Source: Physella acuta (Eukaryota; Mollusca; Gastropoda; Physidae). Taken from it: a stretch of 64,000 bases of DNA. Where the stretch lies: NCBI RefSeq assembly GCF_028476545.1, contig NW_026733069.1, positions 62,001-126,000 on the forward strand, read 5' to 3'. The position numbers and the translations under genes are program-made. Positions 42,301-49,331 of the stretch are shown in pieces. How positions within the stretch are numbered: position 1 is the stretch's first letter; each line of letters opens with the position of its first letter. A model generated the notes under the pieces. That model was given only the letters and a program-made list of their open reading frames with translations, did not search any database and was not told the origin of the DNA.

Positions 42301-42817
42301 AGAATATACAATATAACTTCATCACCTGTTAAAAATGTTTATGAAATTAAAATTATTTTAAATATTGGGCACAGAGTTATGAATGATTTAGCAAAGTTTA
42401 GATGCATCTATGATTGTGATTGTACATTTCATTCAGACACAAGCCGCCAGGGTTAGGATGAATCAAATGGGTTTAATCGAACTATTTCTCTGTGACACTG
42501 TTAGTACAACACTCCTTTATTCCAATTGTAACCTGACTGCTACACGCATCCACAACCCCTTACTCCCACTCTACCAGTCGCTTTCCTTGTTACACTGGTT
42601 CACTCAGTTTCACAACTTATTGGCCTACATATACAAACCCAGCCAGACCTATAACTTTAAGGATACACACACATACACACCTTTCATACACTTCATGTCA
42701 CCACAATGATTATATTTGCTTTTAATAATATCATGTTTCAATTTTCTTAAAGGTTTATTGGAGGAAATCAACAATGCAGATGAGTTTTTGAAGAATTGCC
42801 TTACAGCTATCCCGTAA
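1755..42817 (+). CDS. UBR4: UBR4 E3 ubiquitin ligase, 120 exons, 5'-partial
   Basis: UBR4 is a very large RING-less E3 that reads N-degrons through its UBR box, works with RAD6-type E2 enzymes (UBE2A/B), and in animals associates with KCMF1 and calmodulin (established for the family). I joined 120 exons between 1755 and 42817. Every junction is GT-AG and the phases are consistent throughout, yielding 5,190 residues and a TAA at 42815-42817. The protein aligns from memory with human UBR4 (5,183 residues) over its whole length, for example ACKVL near the N-terminus, the UBR box, [10 protein letters not shown], and a C-terminus ending [12 protein letters not shown]. The first exon enters in phase with one base of a split codon, so about 50-60 N-terminal residues, including the start Met, lie outside the window. 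No internal stop or frameshift was seen. Longest introns: 4613-6886, 13747-14588, 28116-28920; introns at 22802-23326, 35365-35835 and 42272-42752 hold nothing I recognise. Exon lists are in the following entries. Confidence 0.97.
5240..6537 (-). pseudogene. Broken piggyBac-type transposase in UBR4 intron 10
   Basis: On the minus strand, frames within 5919-5659 and 5656-5260 carry the order of motifs of a piggyBac (DDE_Tnp_1_7) transposase. [19 protein letters not shown] is followed by a TNGYA word (about 5825-5741); then [18 protein letters not shown] (about 5645-5590), [16 protein letters not shown] (about 5555-5505; the family has DNFYTS..LF..L), and [11 protein letters not shown]…[20 protein letters not shown] (about 5475-5350). 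An acidic N-terminus-like stretch starts at a Met at 6537 ([12 protein letters not shown]), as in piggyBac proteins, and stops after about 37 codons. The conserved words fall in different frames with stops between them, so this is a decayed plain DNA transposon gene. The C-terminal Cys-rich domain and the TTAA termini were not found. Confidence 0.72.
9131..9315 (+). repeat. 16-bp minisatellite ending at a splice acceptor
   Basis: About 11.5 head-to-tail copies of TTTTAAAACTCTTTTA, nearly without mismatches. The last partial unit reads CTTTAAAAG and supplies the AG acceptor of UBR4 exon 18 (exon starts 9316). Confidence 0.95.
13801..14210. mobile_element. piggyBac-type MITE with TTAA target duplication
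   Basis: The element (13805-14206, 402 bp) sits between two TTAA copies (13801-13804 and 14207-14210). Its ends are perfect 14-bp inverted repeats, CCCCTTTACCGTGT and ACACGGTAAAGGGG. TTAA target sites with CCC-starting termini are typical of the piggyBac superfamily. It has no coding capacity. The right part holds three copies of the palindrome CGAGTTAACTCG (14085-14096, 14134-14145, 14177-14188), each followed by a GA-ACGG word related to the end sequence, as expected for subterminal transposase-binding repeats. It lies in UBR4 intron 34. Confidence 0.88.
15500..16857 (+). CDS. UBR4: UBR4 exons 38-42: UBR box zinc finger and linker
   Basis: Exons 15500-15570, 15794-15941, 16079-16285, 16550-16579 and 16681-16857 encode residues about 1610-1820. 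Exons 38-39 carry the UBR box, the substrate-recognition zinc fold that binds N-terminal degrons. The visible Cys/His pattern is [17 protein letters not shown], then [17 protein letters not shown] and [11 protein letters not shown], nearly identical to the human domain. The lead-in [16 protein letters not shown] is also conserved. Exon 40 ([18 protein letters not shown]) is a poorly conserved basic/acidic linker. Exon 41 is a 30-nt micro-exon (10 residues, [10 protein letters not shown]) with good splice sites; it is in phase and short enough to be missed by gene finders. Exon 42 returns to helical sequence with a QALSEL-like segment (QKALQDLH). Confidence 0.96.
16931..17042 (+). repeat. 56-bp tandem duplication in UBR4 intron 42
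   Basis: Two adjacent copies, each starting GATAACTTGATTGTG and containing GGCATGACCAGCCTTAGTCT; they differ at a handful of bases. Confidence 0.85.
17216..20195 (+). CDS. UBR4: UBR4 exons 43-52: beta-propeller-like region
   Basis: Exons 17216-17467, 17561-17650, 17773-17865, 17991-18050, 18160-18384, 18755-18839, 19183-19255, 19348-19525, 19776-19823 and 20039-20195 encode residues about 1821-2240. This is the most conserved stretch of the gene. It opens with [19 protein letters not shown] and continues through words typical of a WD40-like propeller in this family: [57 protein letters not shown], and [20 protein letters not shown] assign a propeller fold from family knowledge and from the repeated hydrophobic-strand/GxxD pattern, not from a structure calculation. 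The segment ends in a basic run ([11 protein letters not shown]). The intron after exon 47 contains an antisense SINE (18530-18677). Confidence 0.95.
18530..18677 (-). mobile_element. tRNA-derived SINE, copy 1 (5'-truncated)
   Basis: Shares with the copies at 24776, 49109 and 62686 the words AAGTGAAGTAGAGTTCACTT, GTTTCTGTGACCT, GTGTGGTCAGCAC, CTAACATGAGTTTGGTACCC and CATCAGAGCTGGGTGGGCTC. The tRNA-like head (right side, minus orientation) is missing. It sits in UBR4 intron 47, antisense to the gene. Confidence 0.75.
20330..22327 (+). CDS. UBR4: UBR4 exons 53-59: beta-sandwich and helical segment
   Basis: Exons 20330-20400, 20588-20677, 20785-20922, 21085-21166, 21305-21521, 21852-22056 and 22162-22327 encode residues about 2241-2563. 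The first five exons read [66 protein letters not shown], and [20 protein letters not shown], matching the jelly-roll-like beta-sandwich of the family. Exon 57 ends in a Thr/Ala-rich linker of low conservation. Exons 58-59 are helical ([37 protein letters not shown]), equivalent to the human SLLASLHTSRSAYHSHKDQALL segment. The intron 21522-21851 holds nothing recognisable. Confidence 0.94.
22622..25215 (+). CDS. UBR4: UBR4 exons 60-66: basic motif, UIM-like helix, acidic linker
   Basis: Exons 22622-22801, 23327-23448, 23571-23679, 23808-23959, 24093-24260, 24395-24707 and 25065-25215 encode residues about 2564-2961. Exon 62 carries a basic run [14 protein letters not shown], a plausible nuclear-localisation-type signal, conserved in human. 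Exon 63 is acidic and proline-rich. Exon 64 ends with [17 protein letters not shown] (about residues 2790-2806), which fits the ubiquitin-interacting motif pattern: acidic lead, Ala and Ser at the expected spacing. The human protein has the near-identical [15 protein letters not shown]. Exon 65, the longest coding exon at 313 nt, encodes a Ser/Thr/Asp-rich disordered stretch with the conserved [13 protein letters not shown] and [14 protein letters not shown]. An antisense SINE (24776-24970) lies in the intron between exons 65 and 66. Confidence 0.94.
24776..24970 (-). mobile_element. tRNA-derived SINE, copy 2
   Basis: A diverged copy of the same SINE in UBR4 intron 65, again antisense. It keeps both the body (ATGAAGTAGAGTTTATCTGC, GTGTGGTCAGCACCATGC) and a decayed tRNA-like head on the right (minus strand: TGCTAACCTGTAAG, GGATCTCGGACTC). 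Confidence 0.7.
25348..29933 (+). CDS. UBR4: UBR4 exons 67-80: central helical repeats
   Basis: Exons 25348-25444, 25584-25691, 25792-25905, 26077-26193, 26378-26545, 26681-26755, 26880-26927, 27146-27319, 27533-27611, 27915-28115, 28921-29122, 29365-29512, 29611-29696 and 29846-29933 encode residues about 2962-3530. Family-conserved words are [75 protein letters not shown] and [20 protein letters not shown]. Exon 76 ends in a Ser-rich and Lys-rich low-complexity linker that in human is longer. Exon 80 is preceded by a 34-bp duplication that gives two candidate acceptors; only the downstream one (exon start 29846) keeps the frame open. The intron 28116-28920 contains sequence of different composition, described separately. 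Confidence 0.94.
28236..28720. repeat. Possible unclassified interspersed repeat in UBR4 intron 76
   Basis: This 0.5-kb stretch is richer in GC and CpG than neighbouring introns, and it is open in several frames on both strands (up to 91 codons) without any recognisable protein motif. It begins near GGGTGCGTTCAAGCTAGGAG. I found no inverted repeats or target duplication, so an inserted repeat is only a guess. Confidence 0.3.
29790..29847 (+). repeat. 34-bp tandem duplication of a splice acceptor
   Basis: ACATTTATCTTTGAATGTGT and ACATTTATCTTTGAACGTGT, each followed by AGCA, are repeated 34 bp apart. Each copy carries a TGTAG acceptor; the downstream one starts UBR4 exon 80 at 29846. Confidence 0.85.
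30053..31069 (+). CDS. UBR4: UBR4 exons 81-84: second beta-sandwich and Cys-rich zinc site
   Basis: Exons 30053-30181, 30289-30414, 30523-30701 and 30931-31069 encode residues about 3531-3721. The first two and a half exons ([57 protein letters not shown]) match the second beta-sandwich of UBR4. They run into a Cys-rich block: [50 protein letters not shown] and [18 protein letters not shown]. At least ten Cys in CxxC pairs point to a multi-zinc module. It is close to identical to human UBR4, so a binding or scaffold role is likely. The exact zinc connectivity cannot be read from sequence alone. Confidence 0.95.
31166..39335 (+). CDS. UBR4: UBR4 exons 85-111: C-terminal helical solenoid
   Basis: Residues about 3722-4813. 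Exons: 31166-31303, 31529-31651, 31870-32027, 32150-32261, 32458-32640, 32725-32809, 33052-33185, 33468-33588, 33788-33954, 34052-34164, 34435-34576, 34768-34849, 34940-35113, 35243-35364, 35836-35989, 36129-36172, 36268-36351, 36471-36558, 36723-36804, 36971-37124, 37370-37492, 37821-38011, 38381-38453, 38568-38677, 38809-38908, 39004-39132, 39246-39335. Conserved words include [110 protein letters not shown] and [14 protein letters not shown]. These match the long armadillo-type solenoid of UBR4 that is also found in plant BIG. Exon 111 is a basic helix ([20 protein letters not shown]) leading into the hemiRING. The intron 35365-35835 (471 bp) holds nothing recognisable. Confidence 0.94.
39440..40809 (+). 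CDS. UBR4: UBR4 exons 112-115: hemiRING catalytic module
   Basis: Exons 39440-39562, 39796-39929, 40163-40288 and 40615-40809 encode residues about 4814-5005. This is the E2-recruiting module called hemiRING in UBR4, which binds UBE2A/UBE2B. Visible zinc-ligand candidates are [16 protein letters not shown], the distal [45 protein letters not shown]. The phrases [25 protein letters not shown] and [16 protein letters not shown] match the human protein almost word for word, and no cysteine or histidine of the pattern appears lost. So the ligase should be active. The donor of exon 112 lies inside a 53-bp tandem duplication; the first copy has the intact GTAAGG donor at 39563. Confidence 0.95.
39527..39661 (+). 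repeat. 53-bp tandem duplication across the exon 112 donor
   Basis: Copy 1 (39527-39579) spans the last 36 bases of UBR4 exon 112, its GTAAGG donor and 17 intron bases. Copy 2 (39580-39632) repeats this with few changes, and a third partial copy follows (39633-39661). The donor GT in copy 2 is TT, and copy 3 lacks it. Confidence 0.92.
41183..42817 (+). CDS. UBR4: UBR4 exons 116-120: C-terminal tail and stop
   Basis: Exons 41183-41267, 41506-41648, 41889-41991, 42112-42271 and 42753-42817 encode residues about 5006-5190. The sequence [55 protein letters not shown] and [18 protein letters not shown] parallels the human tail (…EYIRHNDMPIYE…, …EFLDVAGLLSEITDPESFL…). The last exon holds 20 codons plus TAA at 42815-42817, and its final residues (LTAIP) match the human LLNSVP ending in position. 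The 481-bp last intron contains an ORF-like stretch on the + strand (42410-42709) with no similarity to known proteins that I can see. Confidence 0.95.
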
Positions 42818-43800
42818 GAAAGACAGACAGAAACTAGAACTAGGAGTGCTGCCAAGATAGACATGGGAGAACTTTATGATGGAGTTTTTAAAAAGCTTGT
42901 TAGAATATTTTTATCTAGAGCTCCATGTCCTTTAGCACTAAATGTTGGTGTGCTTTATTTATTAGAGGTAAAATGCTTTCAAAATTCAATTTTAAAAAGA
43001 AAATTAATTATTGTTGCTGGATTTATATACAAATGTAGCATGAAAAAGTTTTTTCCTTTCTTTTTAGACATTATGTCTGTTTTAATTTTTTTTAACACTT
43101 TTGACTTTACTCGAGTTTAATACTTTTCATGTTTAAGTTGAATAGGACTTTTCAGAATTTACTTCATTTAAATTTTGATTGTTTGCAATTTTATAGTTAT
43201 AATTAGATATAAAAGTAAAATTCAAGTTTTTATTTACTCGTTTCATTATTGAGATTACTTTTCTTTATTATTATTTACCATTAGTATAATTTAACATTTA
43301 ATTTTACTGTGTTAAATGTGTTAGCTATTTCATTCATTTTTATCAGCATTCAGCAACCAGTTTTTTAATTACAGGAATCCTTATCTTCTCCATTAAATAT
43401 ACATGCTTTCACTGGTTTTAAGAATATCAATAATTCCTGTTTATTCACTGAAAATTTCATTAGCTCACATTTTAGGCCTACCATACAATTTCTTCAATGT
43501 TTGCCTAGCTCAATCTGTTGATAATAAATATTGTAACCGATTATATCCCATTGTTTAGAGGGTTACCCAACTTGCTTAATGTTTCCTTTTTATTTGGACT
43601 TTGCTTACTGTTCATAAGTTGTGTATTTAAAAATAAATGGTCATTCCATGAAGGTTATTTTGTTTTTCTTTAGAATGGCCTGTTTTATTCATTATATTTT
43701 TACAATGTCTGGGTTTGTGGTCAAATCTTTGTATTCAATTTTGAACCACTTCTAGAGCAGCGATACCAGTTTCCAGAAAAATAAAATTTCCAATGACAAT
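42818..43800 (+). other. UBR4 3' untranslated region with candidate poly(A) signals
   Basis: AT-rich sequence after the UBR4 stop with no coding potential. AATAAA hexamers occur at 43523-43528, 43632-43637 and 43780-43785, each a plausible polyadenylation signal. The end is set just after the last of these and is a guess. From there to the hAT insertion at 44092 I see nothing else. Confidence 0.5.
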
Positions 43801-44083
43801 GCAAGAATATTTAAGATATTAATTTAGTCATAAAAAATTAATTTATGGAAACAAGATAAAGCAGTAGTTGTCACTTGCTGGGCCTGGTGACAGTTGAGGT
43901 TATGCTTGATTTCACACCTGAAGAGCTGAGCATGGTTGATACAAGGTTAAGATCTTTAGATTATCGGAGCTTAAATTTCAGTTATACTTCAGTGAGCAAA
44001 TAAATCTGACTGGATAATCCCCTATAAACCTAAAGAGTGGTGAATAAACAATGTGTTCAACAACAGCCATGCTATCTATACTA

Positions 44084-46864
44084 TCCATAACCAATGTTCC
44101 CTCTAAGGACCAAGAGTGTGTGTGCAAAAAATATGTTGTGTGCGCGGTGCTAAAAATGACTTGGGCAAGTTAATATGTATGTTTAAGCTTGCAATTAAGC
44201 AGAGTAATGAAGGCATGCATTTTGATAAATTAATAGTATAATGTGTAGGACTAATGAAACGTATGCAATTAAAAGAAGATACAAATCCCATCTAAATAAA
44301 ATAAAATACACAACAGAAACTTTTAGAGTTATACTTAGACAACAGGTTATATGGTCGACGTACTATGTTAGTGTAATGCAATCGTATGTTAAAAATGTTA
44401 ATACCATAACGGTATTACAAATACAACAGTTTAACATGTAAACCATTTTAAAAAGCTGACTTAAAAACAAAATTAGCTAACCTTTCAGTGGCATTTATTG
44501 CAATTTCTCGCGTCTAACCTTGCCTTGCTTGCATACCTTATACGATTTGTTTAAATCCACATCCTCTCCAGCATTTAGATATATCCAAATGTGTGGCTTC
44601 AAGTCTATTTCGTGCTTGTACTTTAATGCTGTTCATAAGACTAAAACCTCGCTCGCAATCAGCGCTGGATACTTGAAAAGTGCAGCATATTATGTCAATT
44701 AACTTTGCCAATGAGCTAAATTGTTCATCATTTAAAGCAACTCCTGCGTTTTCAGTTAGTGAATTTACTGAACCTGATTTGAGTTTTCATTGATCTGAAG
44801 TTTGAAGTCATTTATTGCGTGATAATTGACTCTTCATTTGTTGTTTGTAACACGTCTTTGTACTTTACGCACAGTTCTTTGATATCTTTGACGCCAGACT
44901 CAAATGCGCAATTTCTAAAACCAGTAGGATCAAAAGCTGACGAAAACTGCAGTTCCTCTCCTGGAAACCTAACATTTAAATGATCGCAGACCGATCGTAT
45001 AAACTGTGTAATTTGTTTTGTGTCGATTCCTATGTTTTCATTCAAAATTTTCTTTGCTTTATCATTCCAATAAACATCAACACTCAGGTATTGTGCTTCT
45101 AATTTGCGTATTTTAGATATGCAAAATTGATGTGCTTCAATAGATGATAAATTATTTCGCTGCAACAACATTGATAGATTAGCTAATTCAGTTAATACAT
45201 CATTAACGGTATAAAGCGCAATTTGATACAGGGGATCTTTTAATGATTTCAAAACATAACAACAAACAGGATCATTGTAGTCTTGGACTTGTTCTTCACA
45301 GTAAGCAGCTAAAGCATCAATATTTCTAACAAAAGCACTGACAGCAAAATGACGTTCCAACCAACGAACTTTATAAACTGGTCGAAAAGAAATTACATCC
45401 ATATCATGCACCTTGGCCAATTCTTCAAGTGCGCCCTTTTTAACTGAAGATCGAACTCAGTGCTGTTCAACAAGATGGGGAACCTTAGTCTTCAATAAAG
45501 CAGCTAATCCCTTCCTACGGCCTAACATAACCGATGCCCCGTCTGATGTTATCATTACCATGCAGTTTCATTTCAAGTTGATGTTCAGTGTAGTACTGTG
45601 TTATTGCTGCCTCCAGAGCTGAGGTATCACATGCGGTAAGCTGAATTATTCCACCAAAAACGGTTTTGTAGAATAAAGAATTGACTGAACGAAATTTAAA
45701 ATAAAGGATTAGCATTTTATGTACAGTTATGTCAGTACTTTCATCAACTATAAGCGTGTGGAACGATGCTACTCGAAGTTCTGTCAGTGTGTTCTTTACA
45801 ACCACCTCGTTGATTGGTTCAACAAACTCGAAGGCGTAATTCTTACTTCGCCAACTGTCTGATATAGAAACATACTTCCCCATGTTGTTATGAATCAGTT
45901 GTACCGACAGCATCGAGGCGTGCATCCTAATGGCGAGAAGAACATTATCCATTAGGATTCGAACTTGATCCTAGTTTGACCGCTGGCGCTCATTTTGTTC
46001 AACTCGTTCTTCTCGCTCAGTGTTAGTTTCAAGTAATAGCAGCACAGAACTTACACTTCAGATGCTTCCTAATTCAACCGAAACATTATTAGAAATTTGC
46101 GTATCGGTTGTCACTTTAACTTTGAGCCATTCCAGTTTAAACGAATTTCTCGCTTTTTTTTTTGCTGCATTGTTTTACTTGTTACACACATTTTACTTTT
46201 CAATATGTTCAAAAAGCACAGAGTAGTAAACTTTTATTCCTTATTTACCAAACCAGTCTGTGAACACTGAAACAGTTCGATCCTGGTGCACGTAATAATC
46301 CCAAGAATTGGATATATAGTATATGAATCCTTAAACCAAACAGCAAAAACACATCCACCTTTAGTAAAGTAAATTTTGCATCTGACTTGGGTAAACCGTC
46401 ATAGTATCAAGGTGATGGGTGGGGGTTGGTAGATGGGGAGGGGCAGTGGCTATAGAAAATAAAACCTTGCATGGTCAGCTAGTAGCCACAGTCCCTTTCA
46501 GGTATTAGGTCAGTTTTGGGGTAAACCATTAAATCAAGCAGAGGGAGTGTCACGCAGACATCCCATCGGTACCCGCCCCGCTCAGTTGAGAGTTGCCATT
46601 AACTAAACCTGTGGTATGACAACCGAGGTCACCCCCTCCCCCAGTCAATGTTTATACCCCAAAACACAAAGACTGTTCGTTTAACAAAACAGGCACTAAA
46701 AATGTCGCTTCATTCAAGCCACTGACCACAATTTTTTTTAGTGAATCAGGCTTGCCCGACGTTCTGATAATCTGTGCGCGGCATCAGAAAATGTCTGCGC
46801 GGCATATTTGTAAGTGCTGCGCGGCCGCGCAGCCGCGAGGCTTAGAGGGAACACTGTCCATAAC
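44084..46864 (-). mobile_element. hAT DNA transposon, 2.8 kb, broken
   Basis: The element spans 44092-46856. It is flanked by an exact 8-bp target duplication TCCATAAC (44084-44091 and 46857-46864). Its inverted ends read CAATGTTCCCTCTAAG on the left and, on the opposite strand, CAGTGTTCCCTCTAAG on the right, one mismatch in 16. Both 8-bp duplication and the CAGTGTTCCC terminus are hAT hallmarks. Transposase remains run on the minus strand (separate entry). The right subterminal region carries an 18-bp perfect GC palindrome (46816-46833). The 5' leader (about 46250-46810) is non-coding, with a short G-rich stretch. Confidence 0.93.
44560..46230 (-). pseudogene. Decayed hAT transposase (KIAA1586/ZNF862-like class)
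   Basis: Minus-strand frames 45952-45515 (145 codons) and 45420-44812 (202 codons) plus flanking pieces cover most of a hAT transposase. Visible motifs in order: HNNMGKYVSISDSWRSKNYA, TLIVDESTDITVHKMLILYF (first catalytic Asp region), then in another frame MITSDGASVMLGRRKG (second Asp region) and VPHLVEQH, which stops where CVAHR is expected; then VYKVRWLERHFAV, and finally SSADCERGFSLMNSIKVQAR (44671-44600), the C-terminal dimerisation motif, separated from the rest by a stop and frame change. A Lys-rich N-terminal piece (MQQKKKREIRLNWN) lies near 46160. The gene has several frame breaks and one probable internal loss after VEQH, so it is not functional as it stands. Confidence 0.88.
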
Positions 46865-47954
46865 TCTACACTTATACATCAAGAAACTAAGGACAGAGAT
46901 TCTTACTTAAACCATTTTACAAACTACAAATGGTTGCTTTAGTTTTTTTTTTTAATTTTTATAAATAATTATTTTAAAATGTTAACGTAGTTGATTTAAA
47001 TAATAAACTCCCGTAAAGAAACCTAAACCTTAATGTGACATTAAAATCAATTTAAAAAAAAAATGAAAATAACTTCAAATAAAGAAAAAAAATACAGTGA
47101 TCCTTGAATCGAAATCATATATTCAAAATAAATCATCATAAACTAACCCCGACACACACAGCCACTAAATTGTCCCCCTTTACTTTGATCAGCACTTCCA
47201 TCGCCCCATGCCGTCCTCCCACGAACCCCTATCAGGCGGAGAGAACTCTTCAGATACAACACTCACCCCTCCACACTCCTGTAACACCTCTTCTCACCAG
47301 AATCAAAGAGCACATATCCAATTAACTGTCTATATTGTGCACATTTGCTTAATTTATTTTTCGATTTTTTCGCATACAGCCGGAGAATTTGACTCTAGCA
47401 TTCACGTCAAAACAAACAGGCTGTTTCAGTCTGTTTCTGGCCTTTAAATCTATTCCCATATCCCAGCATTCCGTTTGATCTGGCACGACATGTATTGAGT
47501 GAGGTGACCTCGTTTAACCCCGTCTGTCTGTCCATTTCACGATCTGGTATTCTAGACGTACACTAGTGTGGAGCTGCGTTGACTCCTCCACCCATATATT
47601 GTCCATTCTTTAAAAAAAATGTTGTTAATGTTATTAAAATAATAAATAAAACCCCATTGGGGTCACCCATCCATATAATATAGGGGAGAGTGAGACTAGT
47701 AATGAAAAGTAATGCAATATTTATTACTTTTTTTTTGCGAGTGTGGGATAGGTTGCAGTTACGTGACTACATTTTGGCTTTCTGTAGCTTTCACCAATAT
47801 CATTGATATATCAAGCGTCATGTCCAGTACTTCAGTCCGTCGATCTGATTTAATCACATAACCACATCTTGGTTGATTTAGAACCCTATCAGTTAATCAA
47901 ACATGGATACCAGGAGAAATCAGATGTTAAGTAACATCACTGGTCAGGTAAAAT
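46865..47954. other. Non-coding AT-rich intergenic stretch
   Basis: No gene, RNA or clear repeat seen. A short pyrimidine-rich frame (47104-47325) is open on + but has no recognisable motif. The 2.7-kb hAT lies immediately to the left. Confidence 0.5.
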
Positions 47955-47982
47955 AGAATTTGACACCACGAACAGAAATATT

Positions 47983-48203
47983 ACCTACACCAGGGGTCGG
48001 CAACCTTTTGAAGCAGAAGAGCCAAAAGTTACAATTTTCAAAATTTCCCTGGTTTTAAAGAGCCACTAAAAATTTTTTATTACAAATATTTTTTTTTTAT
48101 TAAGATTATTAGTATTTGCGCAATGAGCTGGAGAGCCGCATCTTGATATCAAAAGAGCCGCATGCGGCTCGCAAGCCGCAGGTTGCCGACCCCTGACCTA
48201 CAC
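47983..48203. mobile_element. 205-bp hAT MITE with exact target duplication
   Basis: Element 47991-48195 begins CAGGGGTCGGCAACCT and ends with its perfect 16-bp inverted copy AGGTTGCCGACCCCTG. The flanks are an 8-bp duplication, ACCTACAC, at 47983-47990 and 48196-48203. CAGGGGTCGGCAACC termini are widespread in non-autonomous hAT elements. No coding capacity. Confidence 0.95.
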
Positions 48204-48332
48204 AAATTGATAACACAAACAGAAATATTGCCTACACAAATTTATAACATCAACAGAAATACTACATACACAAATTGACACCACGAGCAGAAATATTACC
48301 TACACAAATTGATACCATCAACAGAAATATTA

Positions 48333-48384
48333 CCTACACACAGTGGCGTAGCGAGGTCGCTCCGCACCCCCGCTCGCCTACACA
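48333..48384. mobile_element. 36-bp insertion with hAT-like CAGTGGCGTAGC end
   Basis: CAGTGGCGTAGCGAGG starts a 36-bp insert (48341-48376) in the 34-bp minisatellite, flanked on both sides by CCTACACA (48333-48340 and 48377-48384). The left end looks like a hAT terminus, but the right end has no matching inverted repeat, so the insert is either a drastic internal-deletion remnant or an end fragment joined at a repeat unit. Confidence 0.5.
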
Positions 48385-48435
48385 AATTGATACCATGAAC
48401 AGAAATATTACCTATACAAATCGATACTATCTATA

Positions 48436-49108
48436 TATAAAATCTTGATTTTATTTTATGAATTTATGCTAAAATGCTGAAATCCTGTGGATTTGACCTG
48501 GCTCATGTAATAAATGCCGAGTTTGTGATTATTCAGACATTGAACTCTCGGCAGACAGCAGCGTATTCAAACATTCAAACTCACACATAACGTATAACTT
48601 AAGCTAAAACATATGCAACTCGTATTTGTCAATTCCTCAATCTAGTTACCTCCCATTTGCGCGATTGTCTCCCATTTGTGTTTGTGTGAACACAGCTCAA
48701 GATAGATCTGGCGACACAGTGCTTCCCCTTTGACTAATGTAAACATTAGGATGTACTCGATCACGTCCCACCGAGTAACCGGAAACAAAATTAGGACTCG
48801 GAACTTCAGATTCGTTCAACAAACGAAACAAAAGGAAAAAAACAAGACTGAGATAAATTGAAGAAACAGATGCCAAGAAACAATACATTCTCAGCAAGCA
48901 CGACAGAGAGGCATGGGCAAAAAATCGATTTCAGACTTGTAGTGACATGACACGGACTATAATACAACACTTACAGCACGAATGGGGGTCGAGGGAAGGG
49001 GGTCATTCTGGAGTACTAATCGCGTTCTTTAAACCTAGTTCATCAGCTGATTTCTTATTTAATAGCTTTAAAATATAAGAAGAAGTAAACTTCCATTTTC
49101 GAACCTAA
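48436..49108. other. Non-coding intergenic stretch
   Basis: No feature recognised. A 66-codon hydrophobic frame on the minus strand (48897-48697) lacks support. Confidence 0.45.
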
Positions 49109-49331
49109 CGATCCATGTGAAGGTGAAGTAGAGTTCACCTGTTTCTGTGACCTCGGCATATGAAGGTAAAATGTGGTCAGCACTATGCCCAGTCTTTACT
49201 TTCCCTAACGTGAGTTAGGTACTCATCAGATCTGGGTGAACTCAGGGAAGTTCTATTGACATGAATCCGGGATTCAAACTCAAGACATTCGGGTTAGCAG
49301 TCTAGTGATCTACCTCTAGGCCACACCGTTG
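49109..49331 (-). mobile_element. tRNA-derived SINE, copy 3 (most complete)
   Basis: On the minus strand this copy begins with a tRNA-like head: A-box TGGCCTAGAGG (49323-49313) and B-box GTTTGAATCC (49279-49270). It continues through GATCTGATGAGTACCTAACT, AGTGCTGACCACA, GGTCACAGAAACAGGTGAAC and CTACTTCACC. This polarity and the pol III boxes identify it as a tRNA-derived SINE. No clear target duplication. Confidence 0.82.

Larger units (their letters stand above)
47955..48435 (+). repeat. 34-bp minisatellite hosting two insertions
   Basis: Diverged tandem units built around ACACAAATTGATACCATCAA and CAGAAATATTACCT, about seven copies. The array is interrupted by a hAT MITE (47991-48195) and by a 36-bp fragment (48341-48376). 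Confidence 0.88.

Noticed and set aside
42410-42709. 99-codon + frame in the last UBR4 intron
   Set aside because: No motif and low-complexity end; the flanking splice sites and the conserved last exon show it is intronic.
47104-47447. Overlapping + frames rich in Pro, Thr and Ser
   Set aside because: No similarity, start context or splice support; consistent with pyrimidine-rich non-coding DNA.
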